The notes beneath the pieces were generated by a model. That model saw nothing but the letters and a program-made list of their open reading frames with translations, searched no databases and was not told the DNA's origin. Positions 1-9,827 of a stretch of 64,000 bases of DNA are shown here, in pieces. Made by a program: the position numbers and the translations under genes. This DNA is from Winogradskyella thalassocola (GTDB lineage Bacteria > Bacteroidota > Bacteroidia > Flavobacteriales > Flavobacteriaceae). Numbering within the stretch: position 1 is the stretch's first letter; the number at the start of each line of letters is the position of its first letter. The stretch lies in the NCBI RefSeq assembly GCF_900099995.1, contig NZ_FNCZ01000003.1, forward strand, positions 248,001 to 312,000. Reading direction: 5' to 3'.

Positions 1-594
1 TTGTTTTTATCAAAAAAAGTCATTGTAGGTTTTGATTTACTTTAAAATCACTTAAGCTTAGTGTATAAATGTCCACTAATTATGTCATTAAGCTATCAAT
101 ATATTAGAATTTATATATGATTAGTTAAAGTTTGTTTAGCAAAGATTGTTCTTTTTTTTCTTAGATTAATAATATTAGTGGTAAATACAGTTTTTTTACG
201 ATTAAATTCAATCTTAGTACCTCTTAGCTCATTTTTTATCGATAAAAGACGTTGGTTTATGTATAGTTATACATTATAGTTTGTCAGAAAAATTAATATA
301 AATATATGTCAATGCGTAGTATTTTACTTTTTTATGTTAAAGTTAAGATTCAAAGATCCATATTGAAGCTTTTTGCGTAATTATATCAGATATTTACGCA
401 TTTAATCGGATATTCACGCGTAAATATAAAAAATATTTATAATGAAAAAGATTAAAACATACTGTGTTAAAATAAATTCTTACAATAATTTACGTTTTGT
501 CGAAATTATATGAATTTAGTCTCTTATCTGTAAATATTTTTTTTAGTTTAGCTACCAAATAACTGCCCCAAGCACCCCTAATTATTTAACCTCT
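1..594. other. AT-rich intergenic region upstream of the PL1-like gene
   Basis: No convincing gene was seen; the best short frame (442-513, 23 codons) has no recognisable features. The region holds an 11-bp direct repeat, GATATT(T/C)ACGC, at 389-399 and 409-419. GCGTAA at 375-380 forms an inverted half with TTACGC at 394-399. No exact TAnnTTTG box lies near the start of the downstream gene, so the promoter position is uncertain. Confidence 0.6.
389..419. promoter_or_regulatory. two direct repeats, candidate operator
   Basis: GATATTTACGC at 389-399 and GATATTCACGC at 409-419 are 20 bp apart start to start, about two helical turns, so a regulator could bind both on one DNA face. They lie about 180-200 bp upstream of the start of the secreted pectate-lyase-like protein. 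The repeat is directly visible; the regulatory role is inferred. Confidence 0.3.
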
Positions 595-3500
595 ATGAAT
601 TACTTTGTAACCTCTAAGTCCATCATTAACAGAATCTTTTTCTTTTTTTTAATATTTATTTCACATCAATTTTTGTCCGCACAACAGTTGGCTTTTCCTA
701 GTGCCTTAGGAGCAGGATCATATACTACAGGTGGTAGAGGGGGTGTAGTGTTGCATGTTACAACTTTAGCTGATAGCGGAGAAGGTTCTTTAAGATGGGC
801 ATTAACAGACCCTGTTAATAAAACTCTTGATAGAACTATTGTATTTGATGTTAGTGGTGTTATAGAACTTGAAACTGTTATTCGCATGAGTGATGGATAT
901 ACAGGAGGTATAACTATAAATGGATTTACAGCACCTGAAGGAGGTATAACTATTATTGGTCAATTATTTAGGATGGTAGATGCTTCTAATGTTATTATTA
1001 GAGGTATGAAATTTAGAGGTGGTTATAACTACACAGATCCTAATAATGAATACAGTAAATCTTCTTTTTTAATGGGGGGAACAAATGGATTTATCGTTGA
1101 TAGATGTTCGTCTGGGTTTAGTTTAGAACAATCTATAGGGGGGAATGGAGGTAATGCAAATGACCCTTTTAGCGGAGCCACTTTTCAAAATAATTTAGTT
1201 GGAAATAGTTCTAGAGTGGGTATTATTGGTCAAGGTATAACGAGTGATCAATCTCTGAGAGGTATTCCAACTAGAGTTAGTTATCATAGAAATGTAATGG
1301 TTGATTGCGGATGGAGAACACCAAATGTAGCAGGTAATATTAGAGCAGATATAATTAATAATTTTGTGCACAATTGGCAAAATAGAACATCTAGCTTTAC
1401 CGGAACTGCATATGATGGACAGCCAAGTACACAAAAAACCCAATCAAATATTATAGGTAATTATTATCAGGCAGGTACTAATAGTAGAAATAGTGGAACT
1501 GATGTTCTATATAAAATTAATGATAATAATATCAATCCTGAATTTCATTTTGTGGATAATTTTATCACATCAGATGTTCTTAAAGGAAAAGCAATAGAGT
1601 ACGATTATACAGATTCTAATACAGCGCACAATGCTTTTACAAATTACCCTGATGGTTCATCACAGACTATACAGCCTAATTGGTTTACATACCCACAATT
1701 TCCTTTACTTGGTGAGCAAGTTCCCATTTTATCTTCTCAGGATTTAAAAACTGAGTTATTTGATACAGTTGGTGCGTGTTATTATACAGATAACAATGGT
1801 AATATTCAGTTTTATAGAGATCCAATAGACACAGAATTAATTTTACGTGCAGCTACAAACTCTATAGAAGCGCGCGAAGGTGATTACGTTGCAAGAGCGG
1901 AATCATTACTTCCTGGTGGTAGTAATGCAGTGCCAAGTGAAACAAGACCTGACGATTTTTATCAAAGTAATCCTCATATACCAGAAGCATGGCTTATCTC
2001 TAAAGGATTAACAGGAACACCTACAATACATAATGATATAGCACCAAGCGGTTATACGTGGTTAGAAGAATATATTAATCAAATCGATACTCCTGTTAAT
2101 GGAATAAACATTCCACAAATAACTAGAACAGACTCTAACCCAACTACAATAGAATTAGGAGGTACATATAATACTATAACTGGCACATGGACCGATGTAG
2201 AAGATGGTAGTGGTATAGCTACGGTAGGTGGTGACCTTGTAGATGTTAATACTATAGGAACATATAATGTAACTTTAGAGCATACAGATACAGATGGTAA
2301 TAGAGGTTTCTTAACTACACCTATATATATAACAGCAGAAGTTGTTGATGCTACAAGTGTATCGGTTACACCAGAAACAGTTACGTTATCTGAAGATACT
2401 AATATTCAATTGAGTGTTGGCTTTACTCCGTTGGATACAACTGACCAGACTGGTGTATGGACGAGTAATAATACCAATGCGACTGTAAATGCAAATGGAT
2501 TAGTAACTGCAATTTCACCAGGCACTTCTATAATAACTTTTACAAGTAATGATGGTAGTTTTACAGATACTAGCACTATAACAATTAATGGAAGTGTAGT
2601 GCCAACCGATATAACTTTTGTAGGTGGTATGTTAGGTAATTTAAATTGGATAGAATTTGATGAAAATACAGTTAATCCAACGGCGACTTTAATTACTACT
2701 GACCCTGATGAGAGTGCAACGCATACCTATAGTATACCAATGAATAATACAGACGATTATGAGCGTTTTAGTATTTCTGGGGATCAATTAATCTTAAATT
2801 TAACTCCAGATTTTGAGAATCCTGAAGACACTGCTGATAATAATATCTATGCATTGACTGTTAGATCAGAAAATAGTAATGGAGGTATATTTGATAAATT
2901 TGTTTTATTTTGGATTAAAGACGTTGTTGACGAGACACTTGTACCGGTATCAAGCGTATCAGTTTCTCCAACTATGGCCGATTTACTAATATCAACAACT
3001 ATTTCATTAACTGCAACTTTTAATCCAGGTAATGCAACAAATCAAAATGGAACATGGAGCTCTAGTGATGAAGCTATTGCCACAGTAGATGCAAATGGTC
3101 TTGTATCACCGGTTTCTTTAGGGCAAGTAATAATTACATTCACTACGTCTGACGGTGAATTTACAGATACCTCCGAAATAACGGTTTTTCCTGAGGCGCT
3201 CAATCCGAGCGCAGGTGATGACCAACAGATTTGTGAAGGCGAAAGCACCACACTTATAGCAAGTGGAGGGACAAATTATATTTGGAATACGGGAGAAACA
3301 ACCGATAGTATTGAAGTTACGCCAAATACAACCACGACGTATACGGTTACAGTATCTGATGATAATGAACAATCCGAAGAAGCCAATGTTACCATTACTG
3401 TCAATGCCTTACCGGTAGCAAACGCAGGAGAAGATCAATTCTTATGTGAAGGTAATTCAACGATTTTAACAGCTACAGGGGGAACTACTTATTTATGGAA

Positions 3501-6500
3501 TACTGGAGAAACGACTGCTACAATTGAAGTAAGTCCGACTGCAGAGACTACTTATAGTGTAGAAGTAAGTGATAACAACTGTTTTAGTTCGGACGATGTT
3601 ACTGTTTTCGTAAATGCAGCCCCAGAGATTATAATTTCTGAGGACGTTGTTATTATTGAAGGAGAATCCACAACACTCACAGTCAGTGGAAGTGATACTT
3701 ATGAATGGAACACAGGAGAAACTACAGATTCTATTACTGTAAACCCACTAATTACAACAACGTACACAGTAAGTTCTATTGGGCCAAATGGTTGTGTAAG
3801 TAATGCAGAAGTTACAGTTACAGTAATACCAGAAATTATTGCCAATGCGGGTGATGATGAAACCATTTGTAGTGGTGAGACTATTACTTTGACTGCTTTA
3901 GGTGGATCTAATTATACCTGGAATACTGGAGATTTAGGTTCTGAATTAATTGTCACTCCTACAGAAACGACGACTTATACGGTTACAGCTGAAGATGATT
4001 ATGGCTATACTGATACAGACGAAATCACCATTTTTGTAAATGAAGTACCAAATATTACTGTTAGTGAGAATGTTTTCATTATGATTGGCAGTTCTGCTAC
4101 GCTAACAGCAAACGGTGGAAGTACTTACTCTTGGAGTACGGGTGAATCAAGTTCGGAAATTATTGTAAGTCCTGATGTGACAACAACATACACCGTTACA
4201 GGATTTTCCGAAAATGGATGTCAAAGTATTGAGGAAGTTGTTGTAACCGTAGTTGAAGAATTGGTAGCCAATGCAGGAGAAGATATTTCAATTTGTCAGG
4301 GTGAAAGTATCACTTTAAATGCGTCAGGTGGTATTACTTATACATGGAATACTGGCGAAACGGGAGCGACTCCAACATTTACTCCAACAGAGAACACAAC
4401 TTATACTGTTACGGTGACTGATGGATTTGGAAATTCGGATACAGATGATGTTACTATTACAGTAAATCCTAAACCAACTGCTTATGCAGGCGAAGACGAA
4501 ACTTTATGTCAAGGTGAATCTGTTGTGCTAACGGCAGAAGGTGGTGACTCATATTTATGGAATACAGGCGCTACTACTCAATCCATTACTGTAAATCCAG
4601 ATGAAGACATTACATATAATGTTGAAGTTTTTACAAATACTTGCTCTGATATAGACGAGGTTACGGTATTTGTATTGCCTACACCAGACTTAATTCTAAG
4701 TGATGCTATTACAATTATTTCAGGAAGTTCTACTACCATTGAAGCAACTGGTGCCGATTCATATTTATGGTTTAATGGTGAAACTACAAATTTCATAGAA
4801 GTTAATCCTTTGGAAACTACAACATATTCTGTTACTGGTTTCTCTACAAATGGATGTCAAATCACAGGAGAAATTACAGTGACTGTAATACCAGAGGTTA
4901 ATGCGGATGCAGGCAGCGATACTTCTATTTGTATTGGAGAAAGCGTAATGTTGACGGCTTCGGGCGGTACTAATTTTTCATGGAGTACCGGTGAAACTAG
5001 TGCATCAATAAATATTAGTCCAATAGAAACGACAACTTACAATGTTACTGTAAGTGATAGTTTTGGAAATTCGGACACAGACAGTGTAACAGTAGTGGTT
5101 AATGAATTGCCTAGTTTAACATTAACAAATGATATTACAATTCTAGAAGGAGAAAGCATTAATCTATCTGTTAGTGGTGCTGAAACCTATGAATGGAATA
5201 CAGGTGAAACTTCAAGTACAATTAATGTTTCTCCTACAGAAACCACAATTTATAGTGTTACAGGTTTTTCAGCAAGTGGTTGTCAAGTTATAGAAGAAAC
5301 TACAGTAAATGTAGTTCCTGAAGTTATAGCAAATGCAGGTAATGATGTTTCTATATGCATTGGTGAAAGTGTAACGCTAAACGCAACTGGTGGTTCTAAT
5401 TACACATGGAACACTGGTGATACGAGTGTATCTCCTACATTCACACCAACTCAAACAACAACATATACTGTTACCGTAACTGATAGTTTTGGAAATTCGG
5501 ACACAGATAGTGTTACAGTAACGGTTAATGAATTACCAAATATATTGGTAAGTGAAAATATTACAATAGTTGAAGGGGAAAGCGCCAGTTTATCAGTAAG
5601 TGGAGCTGAAACATACTTATGGAATACAGGTGCGACGTCAAATTCTATTTTAGTCAGCCCTACTCAAACTACAACTTTTAACGTAATTGGTATTACAAAT
5701 ACATGTAGTAGTGAGCTGAAAGAAGTAACAGTTATAGTAACACCATTATTTAAAGCCTCAGCGGGAACGGATGAGCGTGTCTGTGATAATCAAGATTATG
5801 AAGTTGTTCTAACAGCGAATCAAGGTGATAGTTACCTATGGAGTACCGGAGAAACAACTCAAAGTATTGTAGTTAGTCCGTTATCTACTTCAACCTATTC
5901 TGTTACGGTAACTTTAGGAGAACAAACAGACACCGATGATGTAAAGGTTTATGTAGACCCGAGTCCAGATGTAGTTGTCGCAAATGGTGATAGCGTTGAA
6001 ATTTTAAATGGTGACTTTATTACATTATCTGCTTCTGGAGCAAATACATACCAATGGAATAATGGAGCTACCCAGCCTAACATTGCTGTAAGTCCATCGA
6101 CAACAACGACCTATGAAGTAAAAGGGTTTATTGGAGAGTGTTATGATGATAAACAAGTTACCGTGAATGTATTACAACCAGTTGTAGCAGATGCGGGAGA
6201 AGATGTATTAATTTGTTTAGATGATCTTACAACTTTAACAGCGAGTGGTGGAGATGACTATGTTTGGAGTACTGGTGAGACGACACCTACAATTACAGTA
6301 TCTCCATTAGAAACAACAGATTATACAGTTACGGTATTTAATGCCTTAGATTTTGATGAGGCAACAGTTAGAGTAGAAGTGGATGTCAATTGTGCAATTG
6401 ATTCAGTTACTCCAAGTGAAGAAGAAACAGAATTTGAGTTTGATGTCTACCCTAATCCAGCATCAGATATTGTTAATGTAAAAATATCAGGTACATTAAA

Positions 6501-6684
6501 TGTTTCAGATGTAAATATCTATGATGTCACAGGTAAGTTAATTAAACACTCTAAAATCACGAATGAAAATTTAAGCTATAGTACAACCACTCAAATTGGT
6601 ATTAGTACCTTTCAGTCAGGTGTATATTTCGTTAAGCTTATAGATGAAGATAGAGTAATTACTAAAAAACTAATAGTAGAATAA
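595..6684 (+). CDS. T9SS-exported pectate lyase-like (PL1-type) multimodular protein
   Basis: This is a 2029-residue secreted protein. Residues 1-29 form a signal peptide ending FLSA before QQ. Residues about 31-480 resemble a PL1-type right-handed beta-helix lyase, with the N-terminal features GGRGG, LADSGEGSLRWAL and DVSGVIEL and the end motif GYTWLEEYINQI. A DUF5011-like Ig domain, a BIG2 domain, a cadherin-like domain and a second BIG2 domain follow up to about residue 865. Then come 15 modules of about 70 residues (866-1938), each with a YxWNTGETT core and TTTYTVT strand. The C-terminal 85 residues (YPNPAS to KKLIVE) are a type A T9SS sorting domain. The likely role is cell-surface or secreted cleavage of acidic polysaccharide. 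Substrate is not shown by the sequence, and no SusC/SusD pair is nearby. Confidence 0.85.
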   Translation: MNYFVTSKSIINRIFFFFLIFISHQFLSAQQLAFPSALGAGSYTTGGRGGVVLHVTTLADSGEGSLRWALTDPVNKTLDRTIVFDVSGVIELETVIRMSDGYTGGITINGFTAPEGGITIIGQLFRMVDASNVIIRGMKFRGGYNYTDPNNEYSKSSFLMGGTNGFIVDRCSSGFSLEQSIGGNGGNANDPFSGATFQNNLVGNSSRVGIIGQGITSDQSLRGIPTRVSYHRNVMVDCGWRTPNVAGNIRADIINNFVHNWQNRTSSFTGTAYDGQPSTQKTQSNIIGNYYQAGTNSRNSGTDVLYKINDNNINPEFHFVDNFITSDVLKGKAIEYDYTDSNTAHNAFTNYPDGSSQTIQPNWFTYPQFPLLGEQVPILSSQDLKTELFDTVGACYYTDNNGNIQFYRDPIDTELILRAATNSIEAREGDYVARAESLLPGGSNAVPSETRPDDFYQSNPHIPEAWLISKGLTGTPTIHNDIAPSGYTWLEEYINQIDTPVNGINIPQITRTDSNPTTIELGGTYNTITGTWTDVEDGSGIATVGGDLVDVNTIGTYNVTLEHTDTDGNRGFLTTPIYITAEVVDATSVSVTPETVTLSEDTNIQLSVGFTPLDTTDQTGVWTSNNTNATVNANGLVTAISPGTSIITFTSNDGSFTDTSTITINGSVVPTDITFVGGMLGNLNWIEFDENTVNPTATLITTDPDESATHTYSIPMNNTDDYERFSISGDQLILNLTPDFENPEDTADNNIYALTVRSENSNGGIFDKFVLFWIKDVVDETLVPVSSVSVSPTMADLLISTTISLTATFNPGNATNQNGTWSSSDEAIATVDANGLVSPVSLGQVIITFTTSDGEFTDTSEITVFPEALNPSAGDDQQICEGESTTLIASGGTNYIWNTGETTDSIEVTPNTTTTYTVTVSDDNEQSEEANVTITVNALPVANAGEDQFLCEGNSTILTATGGTTYLWNTGETTATIEVSPTAETTYSVEVSDNNCFSSDDVTVFVNAAPEIIISEDVVIIEGESTTLTVSGSDTYEWNTGETTDSITVNPLITTTYTVSSIGPNGCVSNAEVTVTVIPEIIANAGDDETICSGETITLTALGGSNYTWNTGDLGSELIVTPTETTTYTVTAEDDYGYTDTDEITIFVNEVPNITVSENVFIMIGSSATLTANGGSTYSWSTGESSSEIIVSPDVTTTYTVTGFSENGCQSIEEVVVTVVEELVANAGEDISICQGESITLNASGGITYTWNTGETGATPTFTPTENTTYTVTVTDGFGNSDTDDVTITVNPKPTAYAGEDETLCQGESVVLTAEGGDSYLWNTGATTQSITVNPDEDITYNVEVFTNTCSDIDEVTVFVLPTPDLILSDAITIISGSSTTIEATGADSYLWFNGETTNFIEVNPLETTTYSVTGFSTNGCQITGEITVTVIPEVNADAGSDTSICIGESVMLTASGGTNFSWSTGETSASINISPIETTTYNVTVSDSFGNSDTDSVTVVVNELPSLTLTNDITILEGESINLSVSGAETYEWNTGETSSTINVSPTETTIYSVTGFSASGCQVIEETTVNVVPEVIANAGNDVSICIGESVTLNATGGSNYTWNTGDTSVSPTFTPTQTTTYTVTVTDSFGNSDTDSVTVTVNELPNILVSENITIVEGESASLSVSGAETYLWNTGATSNSILVSPTQTTTFNVIGITNTCSSELKEVTVIVTPLFKASAGTDERVCDNQDYEVVLTANQGDSYLWSTGETTQSIVVSPLSTSTYSVTVTLGEQTDTDDVKVYVDPSPDVVVANGDSVEILNGDFITLSASGANTYQWNNGATQPNIAVSPSTTTTYEVKGFIGECYDDKQVTVNVLQPVVADAGEDVLICLDDLTTLTASGGDDYVWSTGETTPTITVSPLETTDYTVTVFNALDFDEATVRVEVDVNCAIDSVTPSEEETEFEFDVYPNPASDIVNVKISGTLNVSDVNIYDVTGKLIKHSKITNENLSYSTTTQIGISTFQSGVYFVKLIDEDRVITKKLIVE

Positions 6685-6702
6685 TCAAACCGCATTAAAA
6701 CT

Positions 6703-6740
6703 AAAAAAAGCACTAATCTTTAAAGAGTTAGTGCTTTTTT
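6703..6740. terminator. bidirectional rho-independent terminator
   Basis: AAAAAAGCACTAA at 6704-6716 pairs with TTAGTGCTTTTTT at 6728-6740. The flanking A and T runs let it end transcription from both the plus-strand lyase gene and the convergent minus-strand ugd gene. Confidence 0.85.
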
Positions 6741-6760
6741 ATGGCTGTAAATAAATTAAA

Positions 6761-8140
6761 TTATTTTCCTATAGAAGAATATTCAAATCCAATATTTTCC
6801 ATTTCAGTTTTATCTAGTATATTTCTACCATCAAAAATGAAAGCTGGTTTCTTCATTTGGTTATATATCTTTTCCCAATCGTAGGTCTTAAACTCATCCC
6901 ACTCTGTCATAATAGCGATCGCATGCGCATCTTTTGATGTTTCGTATGGATCACTATACGATTTAACTAAATCGTTGTTTTCTTCCTCAGATCTTGTATT
7001 TAAATAATTAAGGTCTGCTTGTACTTTTTTATTGTTTACTTTAGGATCATAAACAGCTATGTTTGCTTGTTCATTTAGTAAGTGGTCAGCAACGTAAATG
7101 GCAGCTGATTCTCTTGTGTCGTTAGTGTCTTTCTTAAAAGCCCAACCAAGCATCGCTATTTTTTTACCAGAAACCGTATTGTATAATGTGCTAATTAAGT
7201 TATCTGAAAAACGTCGCTTTTGGTGGTCATTTAAAATAATAACTTGTTCCCAATAATCGGCAACAGCATTAAGGTTATAACTTCTAGCGATATATACAAG
7301 GTTCAAAATATCTTTTTGAAAACAAGAGCCTCCAAAACCAATTGAAGCATTTAAGAATTTAGGTCCAATTCTAGAATCCATTCCGATAGCTTTAGCAACT
7401 TCATTTACATTCGCTTCAGTGTGCTCACATAACTCTGAAATTGCATTAATTGAAGAAATTCTTTGAGCCAAAAATGCATTAGCAGTTAATTTAGATAACT
7501 CAGAAGACCAAACATTAGTTCTTAGTATTCTTTCTTGTGGGACCCAGCTTCCATAGACACTGGCTAAGCTTTCAATAGCGTCTTCAGACTCTCCACCAAT
7601 TAGAACCCGATCAGGATTTAACAAATCTTGTATAGCTGTACCTTCAGCCAAGAATTCAGGATTAGATAAAATTTCAAATTTCACATCTTTACCTGTATTG
7701 TGTAAAATGCTTTTTATAGCTTGAGCTGTTCTTACAGGTAAGGTTGATTTTTCAACAACAATCTTATCTGTAGTTGAAACCTCTGCAATATTTCTAGCAC
7801 ATAATTCTACGTACTTTAAATCTGCAGCCATACCTTTTCCCTTACCATAAGTTTTGGTTGGAGTATTTACTGAGATAAAAATCATTTCTGATTCTTTAAT
7901 GGTTTCATCAATTTCAGTAGAGAAAAATAGATTCTTCCCTCTTGTTTCTGCAACAATTTCAGCTAATCCAGGTTCGTAAATTGGTAATTTTGATAAATCT
8001 TCATCATTCCAAGCAACAATACGCTCTTCGTTAATATCAACAATAGTAACTTTTATGTTAGGATTCTTTTTTGCTATTACTGCCATTGTTGGTCCACCAA
8101 CATAACCAGCTCCAATACAGCAAATTTTTGTGATTTTCAT
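6761..8140 (-). CDS. ugd: UDP-glucose 6-dehydrogenase
   Basis: It oxidises UDP-glucose to UDP-glucuronate with two NAD+, in the cytoplasm. At 459 residues it is close to the length of the animal-type enzyme. The N-terminal Rossmann motif GAGYVGG is at residues 10-16, SVNTPT at about 90-95, and the catalytic cysteine is C273 in [10 protein letters not shown]. The C-terminal UDP-binding domain carries the [14 protein letters not shown] motif. It lies 158 bp upstream-facing from the UDP-glucuronate epimerase gene on the same strand, so the pair would make UDP-glucuronate and then its C4 epimer for surface polysaccharide. Confidence 0.93.
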   Translation of the reverse strand: MKITKICCIGAGYVGGPTMAVIAKKNPNIKVTIVDINEERIVAWNDEDLSKLPIYEPGLAEIVAETRGKNLFFSTEIDETIKESEMIFISVNTPTKTYGKGKGMAADLKYVELCARNIAEVSTTDKIVVEKSTLPVRTAQAIKSILHNTGKDVKFEILSNPEFLAEGTAIQDLLNPDRVLIGGESEDAIESLASVYGSWVPQERILRTNVWSSELSKLTANAFLAQRISSINAISELCEHTEANVNEVAKAIGMDSRIGPKFLNASIGFGGSCFQKDILNLVYIARSYNLNAVADYWEQVIILNDHQKRRFSDNLISTLYNTVSGKKIAMLGWAFKKDTNDTRESAAIYVADHLLNEQANIAVYDPKVNNKKVQADLNYLNTRSEEENNDLVKSYSDPYETSKDAHAIAIMTEWDEFKTYDWEKIYNQMKKPAFIFDGRNILDKTEMENIGFEYSSIGK

Positions 8141-8298
8141 GCTTTTAAGTTTATTTTGATTTGAGTCTAAATTTTAAAATGTGTGCAAATTTGACTTTTT
8201 TTATTTAATTCAAATAATATTTTATGTGAACGACTTCTTTTTACGATAAGATTCTTCTAGAATTGTCACAAGTATGAATTTTGTGTAAATTTAAGAGA

Positions 8299-9318
8299 TT
8301 AATTGTAATAGTCTTTAAACCAATCTATGAAAGATTTTACTCCGTGTTTTATTGAGGTGGTTGGTCTATAGTCGTAGTCTTTAATTAATTCGTCTACATC
8401 TGCCCATGTGCGTTCTACATCACCTGGCTGCATTTCCATCATGTCTTTCTTCGCGTCTTTATCTAAGTTTGATTCTATTTCCTTTATAAAATCTAATAAT
8501 TTGACCGAGTTGTTGTTTCCAATATTATAAATTTTGTATAATTCATTGGATTCTATTCGTTTGGTTGGTGACTTTTCAATAATTCGGACAACACCTTCTA
8601 CAATGTCATCGATATAAGTAAAATCACGCTCCATATTACCATGGTTAAATACTTTAATAGGTCTGTCGTTTACAATGGCATCTGTAAATAAAAACATGGC
8701 CATATCTGGTCTTCCCCATGGGCCGTATACTGTAAAGAATCGTAAGCCAGTTGTTGGGATTTTAAACAAGTGGCTATAAGTATGAGCCATAAGCTCGTTA
8801 CTCTTCTTTGTAGCTGCGTATAAACTTATAGGATGGTCTACATTGTCATCCGTAGAAAACGGTATTTTCTTATTCATTCCATAAACACTTGAGCTACTAG
8901 CATAAACCAAATGTTTAATATTGTTGTTTCTACAGCATTCTAATATGTTTAAAAAGCCAACTAAATTAGAATCGACATAAGTTTCAGGGTTTTCTAAACT
9001 ATACCTTACACCAGCTTGTGCTGCAAGATTACAAACAATATCGAATTTTTCGTTTTTGAATAATTTAGGAAGCTCTTCTCTGTCTTCAAGATTCATTCTA
9101 ACAAAATCGAAGTTTTCAGATTTACTCTTACAAAGTTTGTTAAATTCAGAAGCTTCATTCTTATCGATGCCTAATTCATTAAGTCTAGAATATTTTAAAT
9201 TAACATCATAATAGTCGTTTATATTGTCTAGTCCAACTACTTGATGATCTTTAGAAAGAAGGACTTTAGCAGTGTAAAAACCTATAAATCCTGCTGCACC
9301 TGTTACTAATACTTTCAT
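8299..9318 (-). CDS. UDP-glucuronate 4-epimerase-like NAD-dependent epimerase
   Basis: An extended short-chain dehydrogenase of 339 residues. It has GAAGFIG at residues 7-13 for NAD binding and the catalytic pair Y167/K171 in YAATKKSNE. Family features of CapI/LpsL-type UDP-glucuronate epimerases are present, including DNINDYYDVNLK near residue 31 and AAQAGVRYS near 99. It would convert UDP-glucuronate to UDP-galacturonate in the cytoplasm. The neighbouring ugd supplies the substrate, which supports this reading. A related sugar-nucleotide epimerase specificity cannot be excluded from sequence alone. Confidence 0.82.
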   Translation of the reverse strand: MKVLVTGAAGFIGFYTAKVLLSKDHQVVGLDNINDYYDVNLKYSRLNELGIDKNEASEFNKLCKSKSENFDFVRMNLEDREELPKLFKNEKFDIVCNLAAQAGVRYSLENPETYVDSNLVGFLNILECCRNNNIKHLVYASSSSVYGMNKKIPFSTDDNVDHPISLYAATKKSNELMAHTYSHLFKIPTTGLRFFTVYGPWGRPDMAMFLFTDAIVNDRPIKVFNHGNMERDFTYIDDIVEGVVRIIEKSPTKRIESNELYKIYNIGNNNSVKLLDFIKEIESNLDKDAKKDMMEMQPGDVERTWADVDELIKDYDYRPTTSIKHGVKSFIDWFKDYYN

Positions 9319-9404
9319 ATTATAGTCGTTTTTTTTAATCGAATTTCAAATATTATAAATTTAGATGGTATCCTCTATGTTTTAGAGGAAATAATTAAAA
9401 TTTA

Positions 9405-9782
9405 TTAGTTGTTTGTATATTTAATATCGAGGATTGTAGCTATTGAATCACAATTCTTTACCATTAATTCTAAATCACGTTCTTTATAACTATTTTCTAT
9501 AAGATAGATTTTACAAGAATCAATTTCTGTTTTACTTTTAGAAAAATCTACACTTCCAAATTTTACCAAGTTGCTTACAATGGTAGAATCTAATGATTGT
9601 TCTGCTATAAAACTAGAGGCATCATTAGTATAAGTAAAAGGTTTAGAACTAATATTTTTAATTGTTCTTGCGTTTGGTCCGTAATCACAAGAGGCATCTT
9701 TCCCGTTTAGAAAAAACATAAGGAGCATTAAACCAATAGCAAAACCACCTAAATAATAGGCTAAACGATGTATAAACTTCAT
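9405..9782 (-). CDS. small membrane-anchored protein, probably DUF4258
   Basis: A 125-residue protein with one N-terminal membrane segment (about residues 9-25, YLGGFAIGLMLLMFFL) followed by a soluble domain containing CDYGPNAR. It resembles a Bacteroidota family annotated DUF4258. The domain contains four cysteines (C32, C67-type positions and two later), but no catalytic motif was recognised. It sits between the epimerase and alanine dehydrogenase genes on the same strand, 45 bp after the latter. The function is unknown. Confidence 0.6.
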   Translation of the reverse strand: MKFIHRLAYYLGGFAIGLMLLMFFLNGKDASCDYGPNARTIKNISSKPFTYTNDASSFIAEQSLDSTIVSNLVKFGSVDFSKSKTEIDSCKIYLIENSYKERDLELMVKNCDSIATILDIKYTNN

Positions 9783-9827
9783 AGATGTAAAATAGTTCTG
9801 TCTTATGAATATCTCGTTAAGAACAGA

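Noticed and set aside
442-513. 23-codon frame upstream of the lyase gene
   Set aside because: It has no signal peptide, regulator-like residues or coding-like composition in an AT-rich gap.
4490-6400. Long minus-strand frames inside the repeat modules
   Set aside because: They are shadows of the repetitive plus-strand protein and have no coding features.
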